From positions 1,550,001 through 1,614,000 of the forward strand of contig JALJCQ010000004.1 of the NCBI GenBank assembly GCA_023091665.1: 64,000 nt of DNA. The letters run 5' to 3'. Within the stretch, counting starts at the first letter, position 1; each line of letters begins with the position of its first letter. Origin of the DNA: Pythium myriotylum. Its lineage: Eukaryota > Oomycota > Peronosporomycetes > Pythiales > Pythiaceae. Position numbers and translations under genes: made by a program. Shown here piece by piece: positions 40,107 through 49,997 of this stretch. Below the pieces are notes generated by a model. That model made no database searches. It had not been told where the DNA came from and saw only the letters and a program-made list of their open reading frames with translations.

Positions 40107-40442
40107 TGTGGCGAGGCTGACCTCGTTACGTCACGTACACTGTGGAGCAGTGTAGGAAGCGCGCAACACAGGGACTTGTGTTGAATCAGGCAAATGGGAA
40201 ACTGAATTCATGGATTAGGAAACCTAGAAAAACCTACTCTTTGTATATAAAACCTCGCAGATCCGCCCTCGGATTTCTGCCATCCACTTAATCACAAGAC
40301 CCTAGCGTGATTGGTGGGAAATCGGGATAATATCGTATGATATTATCCAATCAGGAGACATCGCAACTAGATGGGTTCACGATGTTCCTATCGGACGCCA
40401 TTGACATGGGTCCGTACCATGTAACGGACACACCCCGTTACA
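40107..40442 (-). repeat. Family C 5' LTR (right copy)
   Basis: 336 bp, promoter-bearing LTR for minus-strand gag-pol. A third copy of the same LTR, without an internal region, is at 58705-59039. Confidence 0.95.
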
Positions 40443-41436
40443 CAGTTCGCATTGTGGGAACGAGACTGTATCGGCTCTTCTGTGCGGTTGTGTGAATTTG
40501 TTTCCATTCTGCCGAGTACGCTGTTTGACCGGATGGAAGGCCGTGCATGACAGTTTCATTGTGCATTGGTGACGTCCCGAGGAAAGTCGCTAACGTGTAA
40601 GGAACTATGGGAAATGTCGTTCAACTATAAAAAGTATACAACCGAACCCAGCCACCGACATTCCCAGGCCTCACAGTAAAGGCCCAACCCTCACAAGAAT
40701 GGTGGCGTTCAGTTGATGGAAGAAAGAAGGATCCGCGAAATTACCTGATCACGGTCGAATCGGCTCGTCGCGGACGTCTTCTCGACTACGTAGCCAAGAT
40801 TGCATCGGAGTGTAATACAATCACCTTCATCTAGCTCTAGTCAAATCGTCTTTTGCCCCGGTTTGGTAAGCTCACTCACGTTCGAGACACTCACGCCAAC
40901 GTGACCCATCACACACACAAGCACAGTCGTGGCAAGAGCGTTCGGTGGTGCAATGTCATGAGCAACTACCGGTCTTGATGGAAGCATGCAAGCGAATAAA
41001 ACATGCCAACGCGTAGGTATCACACAAGAATGCCCGCCACGAACGAGTGCATTTCGTATTGTGCTAGGCAGGGCCTTTGCGTTGAAGTCGCCCAAGAGCT
41101 GGCCTGGCTCAATGGCGCTAAACGCTGCACTCGAGACATGCGCATCGCATGCCAGAGCAACTTGGTCGATCCCATCTAAGGATGCATTGATCTTACATGG
41201 CTTCCAAGTTGTATTCATGTGTGCCGTCGGGTGAGAAATTCGGGATGACACCAATTACCGCTCACAACAAACAGAACCGTACCAACGTTATAGGAATATC
41301 GGTTGGATATTTACTGCCCAAAAGGGAGACGAGACAGGCGAAAAACACCCTAAAAACAATTCTATCCTCATTGAAGGCCTTCACTATGGAAATTGGTCTA
41401 TACAAATCTCAAGTGAACACGGTGGCAACGAAAAGG
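40443..41436. other. Target-site flank of family C, no recognisable gene
   Basis: About 1 kb. It joins to 32635 once family C is removed. A minus-strand frame 40841-41254 (137 codons) and several short plus frames show no domain I know. Confidence 0.35.
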
Positions 41437-41799
41437 TTAACCCTTTTGGAATGACCTCCGCGCAAACAGGTACGTATGGATACTTTAACCCTTTCGCAAC
41501 CATCTCCGTGCAAACAGGGATTGTATGGATAGTTTATTCAAGTCAAACTTTCCAGATCGTGTATATTTTACACGTTCTGGAATTTCGCCAGGTGAAGTTT
41601 TCCCGCAAACCTACCGCCTTTTGTAATTAAACCTCGCAAAATCGCAAATAAGTTTCGAGGTTATTGTTATTCAACCTTGGGAGGTTTTGATGTTTTGCTG
41701 AGGTTTTTGCGAAACTTCAATGACGGGTTTTGTAAAACGTGTAAAAATTACACGTTCTGAGGGGGCACAATCACACCGGCTTATGAGAAACCAATCCGA
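41437..41799. mobile_element. Truncated piggyBac-type MITE with duplicated left end
   Basis: Homologous along its length to the MITE at 57830-58168 (AAGTCAAACTTTCCAGATCGTG, TACCGCCTTTTGTAAT, CCGGCTTATGAGAAACC). It has two left ends, TTAACCCTTTTGGAATGACC at 41437 and TTAACCCTTTCGCAACCATC about 46 bp later, so one copy inserted in another or the end was duplicated. The right end (GATTGCAACAGGG-TTAA) is missing. Confidence 0.8.
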
Positions 41800-41899
41800 C
41801 ACTGTTGTAAAACATGAATGCTCCTTGGGATTCCACAGGTTACCATCAACAGCTCTCTCATTGTTGAAGTCACCACCAAGCCCCGATGTCAATTCTGTG

Positions 41900-42720
41900 G
41901 GAAAGGTGATGATGGACAGGAAGCTGCGACAAGATGACGACGATTTACCAAACGGCTGTCTTCTTTGAGTACATTCCTCGCACCACCATCAACAAACGTG
42001 GCGAGAAGACCGTCTGGGTTCGATGTGCGGTAAAGAGAATGACCGCTTGCTTATCATTTTCGTCATCGGTCGGCTGGTGATCGCCTCGTGATGCTCTTGT
42101 GGGACGACATGAGCGCGCACTGGACGCAAGCGGTGCTCGACTACGCTGCCAGCAAAGCTGTGCTGCTCGAGAAGGTATCACCAAGGTTCACGCTCTGCTG
42201 TCAACCGGCAGACGTGGCCTGGAACAAACCGTTCAAAGATCGCCTGTGTGCCAAATGGTTCCGACATATGCGGCACGACATAGCTTCGAAGCAGCGCGTG
42301 ACGGCACCCAAAAAGCACGACGTGCTGGAGTGGCTAAACGAGGCATGGATGGGTTTGCTAGTGCCTACGATCGTGAACGGTTTTGTGAAATGCGGATTAC
42401 TCACACGACACCTCCCAGCGAATGCGCCGGCAGAAAGCGTAGTCGCTGACGCAGCACTTATCCAAGCGCTGGAGCGATCGCGTGCTCTGGACGAGCAGAT
42501 AACATCGGAGGACGATGACGTCGGTGACGGCGAGAACGACTCGGCCGCCATCAACGATACCGTGAACGCGAAAGCTACGGTCGCACCAACGAGACGGAGC
42601 TCGCCAGGAGACTGGGTAGCCATGGCGGCGGGAGCGACGGCGTCGACGAAGCCGAAGACGAAGATGACGAGATCGGCGCGGATCCGGACGACCTGAGTGA
42701 TGTCGATGAGTGCGTTCTCT
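41900..42720 (+). pseudogene. pogo/Tigger-type (DDE_1) transposase pseudogene 2
   Basis: Plus strand: TAVFFEYIPRTTINKRGEKT and VWVRCAVKRMTA (start of the DDE_1 core; the first Asp of the usual D-E-T-A-V motif is not present, reading IYQTAVFF). After a frame change, 42088-42696 has MLLWDDMSAHWTQAVLDYAA (second Asp), CQPADVAWNKPFKDRL (third Asp) and WLNEAWMGLLVPTIVNGFVK, then an acidic tail with SEDDDVGDGEND. The N-terminal DNA-binding part is absent. Cut-and-paste transposase of the Tc1/pogo superfamily; inactive here. Confidence 0.82.
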
Positions 42721-42959
42721 GAGCGGCTCTAGACGAAGCGTATGCCTACAAAGTAGATGTGAGACATTGCTAACCCGTGTGAACAATAGACGGCTTACCT
42801 TGTTGACAACTTGCTCTGGAGTTCCTTGACGTCTCTTGCTGATGGACCTCATAGCTCATATACGCTACGTTAGTGCATGGGCATCAAAAACAAGGAGATC
42901 TCTTGCATACCTCTCTGGCGCCCTGTAGCTGCGTGATGACGATCGTTGAGGCCGAGCCC

Positions 42960-44290
42960 GCGCTCCACCTCACCACCTCTTAAAACCGTCATCTACGCGA
43001 AACTGAAGGACATCGCAGAAACAGCGGCGTCCTCGCCGGCGGCGCCGCCATCTCCGCCCCGACAGCGACCAACAGTTGTCGTTGAAAAATACGGTGATGA
43101 CATCCGAAGTATTGTCCGCGGGCGTAATTTACGTGGCCAACCTGTGACGTCGCGACTCATCAAGGCCGACCTACAAAATTTGACAGGTGTGAATTTGAAC
43201 GACCAAACACTGCGTAAGGCACTGAAGACGCTCGGTTTTCGGTACAAGAAGGGCGCCCGACGGCACTTTCTTGCGGAGCCAGCAGGCGTCGCCATCTTGC
43301 GGCAGATCTACTTGAGGATGAAGCGGGCCAATCGCTTGCACAATGGGCTTCCTCGTCTCCCTGAGATCTTCCTTGACGAATCATACGTAAACATAAACCA
43401 CACAGATCAGTACGGCTGGCAAGGCAAACGTTCAATTCGACACCGTCGAAGCGGCAGGGGCAACAGAGTCGTGGTCATTGGTGCTGGTGTCTTATGCAAC
43501 AACAAGGGGAAGCTGAGCGCTGGCTGGATTGACGAGTTGTTCGTCGTGTGGCGCGCGGATCTCAAGGGCAAGCGCAAAGCGGACGGTTCCCTTGTCGAGG
43601 ATGACTACCATGGCAACTGCACGGCCCCAAAATTTGAGCGATGGTTCCGCGAGCTTTGCGACAAGCTGACCGAGAAGTTTGGTCGCCGCCGAATTCATCT
43701 CGACGGAGCCTCCTACCATAAGCGCTGTGTGAACCGCGTGCCAACCGGGTTGGATCGTAAGGACGAGATCCAGAAGTGGCTAGAGGACAAGGATATCTTC
43801 TACGAGGAGAAGTGGACGAAGCCGAGCTCATGCAGCTTGTCGCTGCCAACAAAGAGACCCCCAAGTACGCGATCGTTAAGATTACTCGCAGAGAGCACGA
43901 CATTCTTTTTACCCCACCATACCACCCAGATCTGCAGCCGATCGAGATGATTTGGGGGTGATGAAAAATCGAATTGCCAATGCTGATCTGGCTGAAAACA
44001 TGAACGACCTCCTCGCCAAGGTGAAGGCTCAAAAAGCAATGGTGAAGCCCAAGCACTGGTGCGGCGCGTACCGCAAGACTCAACTAGCCGAATACGAGTA
44101 CGACAAAATGGATGACGACCAAGACCTTGCGAGTCCGACTCTGACTCGAACGAGTCTGACGTTGACGAAAGTGGCAATGACGATCACATTTGAGGGGTAT
44201 GCGTTACGAGAGGTAGTTGTCTCAGTGCAAAATATCAGACATTTACAGAAGATAACCAGAACAGACAGCTGTCACACTGTTCCCGTCTGA
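42960..44290 (+). pseudogene. Tc1/IS630-type (DDE_3) transposase pseudogene
   Basis: Frame open from about 42960: a helix-turn-helix region (TSRLIKADLQNLTGVNLNDQ and TLRKALKTLGFRYKKG), then EIFLDESYVNINHTDQYGW (first Asp), RGNRVVVIGAGVLCNNKG and RRIHLDGASYHKR (second Asp). A frame change near 43790 leads to ILFTPPYHPDLQPIEMIWG, and after a further one-base shift to VMKNRIANADLAENMNDL (third acidic residue in QPIEMIW). This order and spacing is the Tc1/mariner-IS630 superfamily. No in-frame ATG precedes the conserved start. The region after 44130 is Asp/Ser-rich with tandem LTRTSLTLT text. Confidence 0.85.
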
Positions 44291-44789
44291 GACCTGGGGG
44301 AATTTTGGGAAAGGGGGCGAGTCAGGTGCACAAAATCGACAGTTGTGATCATCACTCGACCAATCAGAGCTACAGAATTTCTTCGCTACCGAAGTTTCTG
44401 AGACATGTGCGATTCCGGAACAATTTTCGGATCCAAAAAATGTTTATGGAACGTCGAGATATGACTGGTCAAATGAAACCCACTTTGGTGTGGGGTTGGT
44501 AGTGCTTCTATTGGTCAATATGTTCACTGGGAAATCGATATATTTTCGATAATTACCGGTATCTACTGGTAAATCCACCGTGATCGGCGCAGTCCAACAA
44601 GACAATCAGTCACAATCTGACGGCGGAGGAGCTGGGGAAGTCCTGGGAGATCTTCACTTTGGTTGATCGAGTACGTGGTTAGATCTGCCATGCAAACATG
44701 CAAGCGTACGATTGTTACAAGCTGAGGTTGACTCCTTACTTGTACAACAAAACTGCCGGAGATAGAACGAGAATGCTTTGTGAAGATGT
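44291..44789. other. No recognisable gene
   Basis: About 500 bp of AT-rich sequence with ATCGATATATTTTCGATAAT-type weak inverted words near 44530; no support for a feature. Confidence 0.35.
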
Positions 44790-45510
44790 TGCTGGCTCAG
44801 TTGGGCGACACGAATTCAAACTCTTCCACATTCGGCTTTTCGTTGAACCAGGCACGAAGCTTTTCAGCTCTGTCGAGCTTTGGGTGGACGACAAACGCGG
44901 ATCCGACTCCAATGTTCACTGAACGTGTTGCGCTCCTACCATTGTGGTAATCGTTCAGCTGGCCACCAAGCACTAAGGCTGGCACTCCTTCAAGGCCATC
45001 CAGCCATTCAGTTTGCGAGCCCCATACCGTTCCGATTGTCTTCATGTTTGTGTCGTCAACAAGGAGAATTTCGCGCTTGGAGCAATTTTTGCCTTTCGAA
45101 GTGATGACTCGCTTCGGGGACCCAACCTACTCGTCCGCCAAATGGGAGATCTCGATGTTTCGGGAATATTTCTCGTAGGCGTTGATCAATCCAGTTCATC
45201 ATTCCGCTCGATATCACACTAAACTCGTCCACGAGCTGAAGTATCCAGCGCTAACATTTGATGGAGTCCACACACGCTACGGTCAGCGGGTTTGCTTTCG
45301 CCCAGCAAGCGACCTCGCGCGAGCGTGGTGCTCTCTAGTACTTCACCCAACCTCCTCTCCTTTAACATCATAGGGCTTCGTTGAAGTTGGACCATCTGGA
45401 CGAGGGACAGCGAGAGCTGCTGCTCCAGCTCTTGCGGAGTTTTCCACGAGTAAGTACGGAGGATAAGGTGTGCCCGCCACCCACAACCACAGGGGTACGG
45501 CACTACTCTC
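44790..45510 (-). pseudogene. Pif1-like helicase scrap
   Basis: On the minus strand near 45240-45130 an uninterrupted run reads LVDEFSVISSGMMNWIDQRL then REIFPKHRDLPFGGR. This corresponds to Walker B and the following helix of Pif1 helicases (DE-S-M-...-L-x-x-I-x-x-x-L-x-x-x-F). Downstream the minus frame 45045-44797 (GTVWGSQTEWLDGLEGVPAL, GGQLNDYHNG) is conserved-looking but I cannot assign it to a helicase motif. Upstream frames are scrambled. It could be part of another Helitron or a free Pif1 pseudogene. Confidence 0.5.
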
Positions 45511-45546
45511 TACTAGATGTCACTGTGAATGGTCACTTCCAAATTT

Positions 45547-45573
45547 TCGCTCCAAATAATGAGCGTCCATTAT
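45547..45573. repeat. 27-bp repeat, left copy, flanking pogo pseudogene 3
   Basis: GCTCCAAATAATGAGCGTCC plus ATTATGAG; a close copy in the SAME orientation lies at 47995-48021 (GCTCCTAATAAAGGCGCGTC...). They bracket the pogo-like gene at 45833-47965. Direct orientation is not what terminal inverted repeats look like; they may be the same ends of two neighbouring related elements. Confidence 0.55.
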
Positions 45574-45628
45574 GAGTTCTAGATTGGTGTCTCTTCCATA
45601 TGTCACTATGTGGCACAAAGACTGGGTC

Positions 45629-45707
45629 ATGGATTTGGTTAAGTGGTGTGGAACTGACACCGCCACGCCACTGCGCCGGGTTCAATTCCCGTCACGGGCA
45701 GGTTGGC
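45629..45707 (+). other. tRNA-like sequence (pseudo-tRNA or SINE head)
   Basis: TGGTTAAGTGG at 45636-45646 fits the RNA polymerase III A box and GGTTCAATTCC at 45679-45689 fits the B box. Their 43-base spacing is that of a tRNA gene. CCGGGTTCAATTCCCG folds as a T arm. The sequence before the A box (ATGGATT) cannot pair with that after the T arm (CACGGGC), so there is no acceptor stem and no functional tRNA. A tRNA-derived SINE or degraded tRNA fits. Confidence 0.45.
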
Positions 45708-45832
45708 GTAGCCAATGCATTGTTAGGGGTTATTCTGTAGCAGAGGGCTACGCCAGAACTGCTGGTTTTGATTCACAAACGAATATTTCTAATTCAGTAC
45801 AAAGCCACACAACACTCTTCAAATACAATTTA

Positions 45833-47965
45833 TTAGGTGAGATTACAGCTGAATAATCTCACTGACTTCGATGGGGTCTCGACAATATCCATTCCTTCAT
45901 GAACTTCCCCGACTGAGCTGTCGAGTAGTCCTAGTTGGCTCAGTCCCTCCACAACATCATTTGCATCGTCTTGCTCTGTCGCTGGTTGAGAATCGGGATG
46001 CTGAGGAGGGTCACGGAACCCGCACTTGGAGAACCCACGGACGATTGTAGTCTCGGATAGCTCCTGCCATGCATCACAGATCCACTCGACAATGTCACCA
46101 CGATCCGGAGGCTGCATGACGAATCGGCCTTGACTGTTCGTTCGCTGTTGGAGTTGCTGACGAAGCGATGTCACCCACCTTGATCTCATGCGATCCTTCA
46201 GTGGCTTCATCCACGCGACATCAGCGGGTTGACACTTCCACGTCACGTAGCAGGCACGGGCTTCATGGTGATGTGAAGCGACGATGCGTGTGCGACGACC
46301 TCGTCGGTCCAGCGAGCAGAAAACGCATCGACGATGAGCAAGATTGGCTGGCTCGTGGCACTGCGGCCCCCAAAGAAATAGTCGAGCCACGACACCATCA
46401 ACTCGGCGTTCCACCACGCACACTTGTTGCCGAACACTTGGACTCCTGCTGCATTCTGAACATCAGTAATCTCGTTCCAAATCTTGATGCTGAAACCATG
46501 CCGATCTCTGATGTTTGACGCTTGAGTCGCCGCGTCCTTCGAGCCTTTGTTCTTGACCACGACGAATGGCTCGAACTTGTTCCCGTCACTATCAGCTAAG
46601 AACATCGCTGTGACTCGCTGCTTCCCTCGCTTGCCACACTTGACCCAGATAACCTTTTTTTGGGTCCCCAGGGGCCAGGGTCCCACTTGGGTCCCACCTC
46701 CGTTGTGGTAATATTACCACAGCAACTTGTTTTCAATTTTGTCTAGAGAAGGATAAGTGCGTGAATAGACGTAGCAACCGTGTCTATAAGGATCCAATAT
46801 AGATTCACAAACGTGTGGATAGATTTACTAACGTGTGGCGCTACGTTCGCGCCGACACGCCGACCTCCGCTTCGCTTCGGTGGCTCTGTAGTTGGCACGA
46901 GCCTCGCGTATTTAAAGAAAGTGGGCTCTGGACGTCGGCAAGCTTCGTCTCACTCCGGCAGGCGACCTGCGGCGCGGACCCCGGGTTGCTGCGGGGCGCT
47001 CCGCGCGCCCTTCGCAATACCCCCCTACGGGGAAGGGGCCCCCCGCTGCCTTCGGTCGTACTGCCTCATGATCACAGTAGGGTAATGCGGTTATTTTTCA
47101 AACAAGATGTAATATATCCCTAATTTAGTACAGCTTCCACCCGGGACCCAAGTGGGACCTTGGCCCCTGGGGACCCCAAATAGAATTTACCTTGACCCAC
47201 ACAGTCTTGTCACCATGTGCATCCACAGTTCGCTTGGGCAGCATCTCGAAAAAGATGCCAGTCTGGTCAGCATTGAGAACACGACCACTAGGATGCTCAC
47301 GCATCCAAGCCTTCACCTCGTCCGCAAATGCAGTTGCCTTGATGTTGTCCTCGTCGGGAGATGACTGACTGGAACGATTACGCGCCCGGAGAGAGAGACG
47401 ATGGTGTTTGAGGAACGAATGGATCCACGTGTATGAACCCGTGAAACAGCCAGACTGGATACCACTTGTATTCGAGACTTCCACAGCCTGTAGGGAGAAC
47501 ATCTTCGCCGACACGGGCACACCGTCACCACGCAGACCGTTAATCCAGTCAATGAGGTCCTGTTCGGCCTCTGCTGAGAGCGTAGCCCCAAGACCAGACG
47601 GGCGACTACGCTCCATCGAGGCTGTGTTGGTGCGACTTGCCATCTTGGCGATGTACGCAGCATTTTTTTTTTCAAGAGAACACCAATTTACGTACCACTT
47701 GTCGCTCAACTTTGTTGAGGAAGCGTGTTGCTATGGCTTCAATCGACCAACCACTCAGATAGTGTTGAACGACTTGATGCTTCAGCGCATACGAGTAGCT
47801 CTTGCGCTTGAAGCGCTTCTTTTGCGCATGTTTGCCCTTGGTGCTCTTCCTGCCACCCCGATGCACCACGGTTCGTTGTCGATCGAAGAATGGCGCGAAG
47901 GCGGCGGCGGGAGAAATCGGGTGTGTCACTCGGTCGGCGTGGTAGTCACTAACATGAGGTTCCAA
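45833..47965 (-). pseudogene. pogo/Tigger-type (DDE_1) transposase pseudogene 3, split by a MULE-derived insert
   Basis: Minus strand: KSYSYALKHQVVQHYLSGWS (47850, psq-type helix-turn-helix); LSAEAEQDLIDWINGLRGDG and WIHSFLKHHRLSLRARNRS (CENP-B-type domain); RVLNADQTGIFFEMLPKRTV (first Asp). The insert 46648-47190 cuts the gene at KTVWVK. Then KQRVTAMFLADSDGNKFEP, ILLIVDAFSARWTDEVVAHA (second Asp), a frame change near 46255, CQPADVAWMKPLKDRMRSRW (third Asp), ETTIVRGFSKCGF and an acidic tail to the stop at 45833. All three catalytic Asp are present, so the gene was recently intact apart from the insert and two frame breaks (near 47690 and 46255). Confidence 0.88.
46648..47190. mobile_element. 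Non-autonomous MULE derivative, 543 bp, 9-bp target duplication
   Basis: Left end GATAACCTTTTTTTGGGTCC then CCAGGGGCC; right end, read inward, GTAAATTCTATTTGGGGTCC then CCAGGGGCC. The inverted repeats run about 50 bp through GGTCCCACTTGGGTCCC. The flanking 9-bp duplication CTTGACCCA lies at 46639-46647 and 47191-47199, and its removal restores the pogo reading WVK-CGKRGKQR. Both ends match the ends of the autonomous MULE at 55067-57411. The interior is GC-rich without coding capacity. Confidence 0.93.
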
Positions 47966-47994
47966 GCTCCTGTTTGTTGGACTTCCACGATTTT

Positions 47995-48021
47995 GCTCCT
48001 AATAAAGGCGCGTCCATTATG
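47995..48021. repeat. 27-bp repeat, right copy, flanking pogo pseudogene 3
   Basis: GCTCCTAATAAAGGCGCGTC followed by CATTATGAG, in the same orientation as the copy at 45547-45573. Confidence 0.55.
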
Positions 48022-48035
48022 AGATCGCATACATA

Positions 48036-49004
48036 TTGACATCTTGTATAGAGTATATCCCTGCGGGTGACGCAGCGCCGATCAGACAAAGAAGGTTTCG
48101 CAATAGTCAGCACGAGAACGAAGTCATTGCTCAACACATTAAGCAGTTGTTGGAGCGTGGTGTGATCCAGATGGCAAATGGTCCATGGGGCTTTCCGGTT
48201 GTACTCGTGAGGAATAAGGACGGGAGTGTGCGATTCTGTATAGTTTATCGAGCACTGAATACAGTGACGGTCAAGGACGTCTACCCCTTACCGCGTATCA
48301 ACGAGACACTCGAGGCATTGGGAGGAGCGCGGTGGTTCACGACCTTCGACCTTATGGCGGGATATTGGCAGATCAAGGTGGCAAAACAGGACCGAGACAA
48401 GACGGCGTTCCTAACGCAAGAAGGACTCTATCGGTTTGTTCGAATGCCATTTGGACTGAGCAACGCGCCCAGCACGTTCCAGAGGCTGATGGATTGTGTG
48501 TTTCGGGGTCTCTTGTGGGTCTGTTGCCTGGTCTACCTTGATGATATCGTGGTGTTCTCGAAAGGCGAATTTGAGCGGCACATAGTGGAGTTGGCGGTGG
48601 TGTTGGCGCGGCTGGAGGACACAGGCCTGACCGTCAAGTTGAGGAAGTGCCAGTTCGCGACGAACAGCATCGAGTACTTGGGGCATCAGTTGACCCCAGA
48701 GGGTGTGCGGCCAACAGACAGGCTCATCAAAGCCATTGTGGAGTGTCCTGTGCCAGCAGACGAGAAGGGCGTGAAGAGGTTCGTGCATCTGGCAGGCTAT
48801 TATCGGAGGTTCGTCGAAGGTTTCGGGACGAAGATGGAACTGCTGACGAGACTGCTGCGGAAGAGCGTGAGGTGGGAGTTGGGCGAACAACAGCAAAGGG
48901 CGTTCGATGCTATAAAGGAGGAGATGAGCTCGCGTCCGCTGCTCGCGTATCCCGACTTCCGTGACCGTTTGTGCTGGCGACTGATGCGTCGACAGTTGGC
49001 CTAG
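48036..49004 (+). pseudogene. Family D Gypsy reverse transcriptase (5' truncated)
   Basis: Plus-strand RT of a fourth Gypsy family. It starts abruptly in the RT N-terminus (QHIKQLLERGVIQMANGPWG), followed by VVLVRNKDGSVRFCIVYRAL, RWFTTFDLMAGYWQIKVAKQ (catalytic Asp), VRMPFGLSNAPSTFQRLMD and CCLVYLDDIVVFSKGE (YLDD). It ends in the thumb and at the RNase H border (RDRLCWRLMRRQLA), where the frame shifts. gag and protease are missing upstream. The frame is otherwise clean, so this copy decayed less than its neighbours. Confidence 0.9.
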
Positions 49005-49997
49005 GGGCAGTGCTCATGCAGGGCTTGGGACAAGGACTACAGCCTATTGGATATGCAAGCAAGGCAAACAACTAGAGCAAACGCCAGTCCCGAACCGACC
49101 GAACCTGCTGGGGTTGGTCGAGCGATTCAACAGAACGTGGAAGGACATGGTGGCGATCTACGTATCACGGCATGGGAACGATTGGAATGAGTGGTTAAGA
49201 GCGCTGACGTACGCTTACAATTCTGCGGAGAACACGGTCACGGGCTTCGCGCCGTTCTTCTTGATGACGGGCAGGGAGCCACGGGCGCCACGCGACTTGT
49301 TGTGCAGGAGAGACTGAACAGCGTCGAGAACGTGAGTGACTGGCATCGACGTCTGTGTCGAGCGGTGAATGAGGCAGTCGAGGACGCGAGGGCGGCGATT
49401 GGAAAGGAGCAGAGGCGTCAGGCACGGTGCTACGACCGGCAGGTGCGCCGTGGGCCGAGCTTTAAGCCAGGTCAACTAGTGTGGGTGTACAAACGACCCG
49501 TAGGCAAGAAGCAGACGAAACTTCGGCACCGGTGGATTGGTCCATGCCGCGCGATAGAGGCCGCGGGCTACGACAACTTCCGGATGCGGAGGATGGACAA
49601 TCAGGACGAGTTGTTGGCCCACGAGTCGATGCTGTTGGAGTATAGCGAGCCAGTGTCGGTGCTCGAGGACGAGGACGAATCGGCAGCCGCTGAGACGAGG
49701 GCCGGGGTACGGACAAGGAGCCAGAGAGCCAGATCAGAGCTCGAGCCGAGAGATAGCGGCGAGGTAAGGATGACGGCGCCTGCGAGGCCGGCTAGGGCAA
49801 CGGAACAGCGGGACGCAGAACGAGCAGCCATGTTCCTGCGGCAGAACGCGACAGGCGTGTTCTTCGTCGAGAGGCGACGAAGAAAGGTAAGAAACTCGAG
49901 CGGGCGTTACAAGACGGAGATCCTGGTCGAGATCCTGACGGACCCGGCATCTGGGCAAGCGAAGTGGTTGACAATAGAAGAGTGTGAGATCCTATAG
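49005..49997 (+). pseudogene. Family D Gypsy integrase C-terminal part after internal deletion
   Basis: Right after an RNase H trace (LGQGLQPIGYASKA, 49027-49070) the sequence jumps to the end of the integrase core: LVERFNRTWKDMVAIYVSRH, EWLRALTYAYNSAENTVTGF and FFLMTGREPRAPRD. The body of RNase H, the zinc finger and the first two catalytic Asp are deleted. After a frame change near 49300: RRQARCYDRQVRRGPSFKPG, QLVWVYKRPVGKKQTKLRHR and WIGPCRAIEAAGYDNFRMRR, the SH3-like C-terminal domain. A long Arg/Glu-rich tail follows to 49997. No chromodomain is evident. Confidence 0.85.

Larger units (their letters stand above)
32636..40442 (-). mobile_element. Family C: complete Ty3/Gypsy chromovirus with antisense accessory ORF
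   Basis: 7807-bp LTR retrotransposon on the minus strand. LTRs 32636-32971 and 40107-40442 are each 336 bp with about eight differences, flanked by a perfect 5-bp duplication CAGTT (32631-32635 and 40443-40447). The primer site TGGTAGCACTTCGTAGTC lies two bases inside the right LTR, and GAGGGGAGGGTGA abuts the left one. Gene order on the minus strand is gag, protease, RT, RNase H, integrase, chromodomain; a plus-strand frame (33093-34869) occupies the stretch before the 3' LTR and overlaps the end of pol. pol has several frameshifts and one nonsense codon. Confidence 0.96.

Noticed and set aside
39307..40155. 282-codon plus-strand frame opposite family C gag
   Set aside because: Shadow of the clean gag frame; it runs into the LTR without change in composition.
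45547..48021. The 27-bp repeats as terminal inverted repeats of pogo pseudogene 3
   Set aside because: Both copies have the same orientation, so they cannot be the two ends of one inverted-repeat element.
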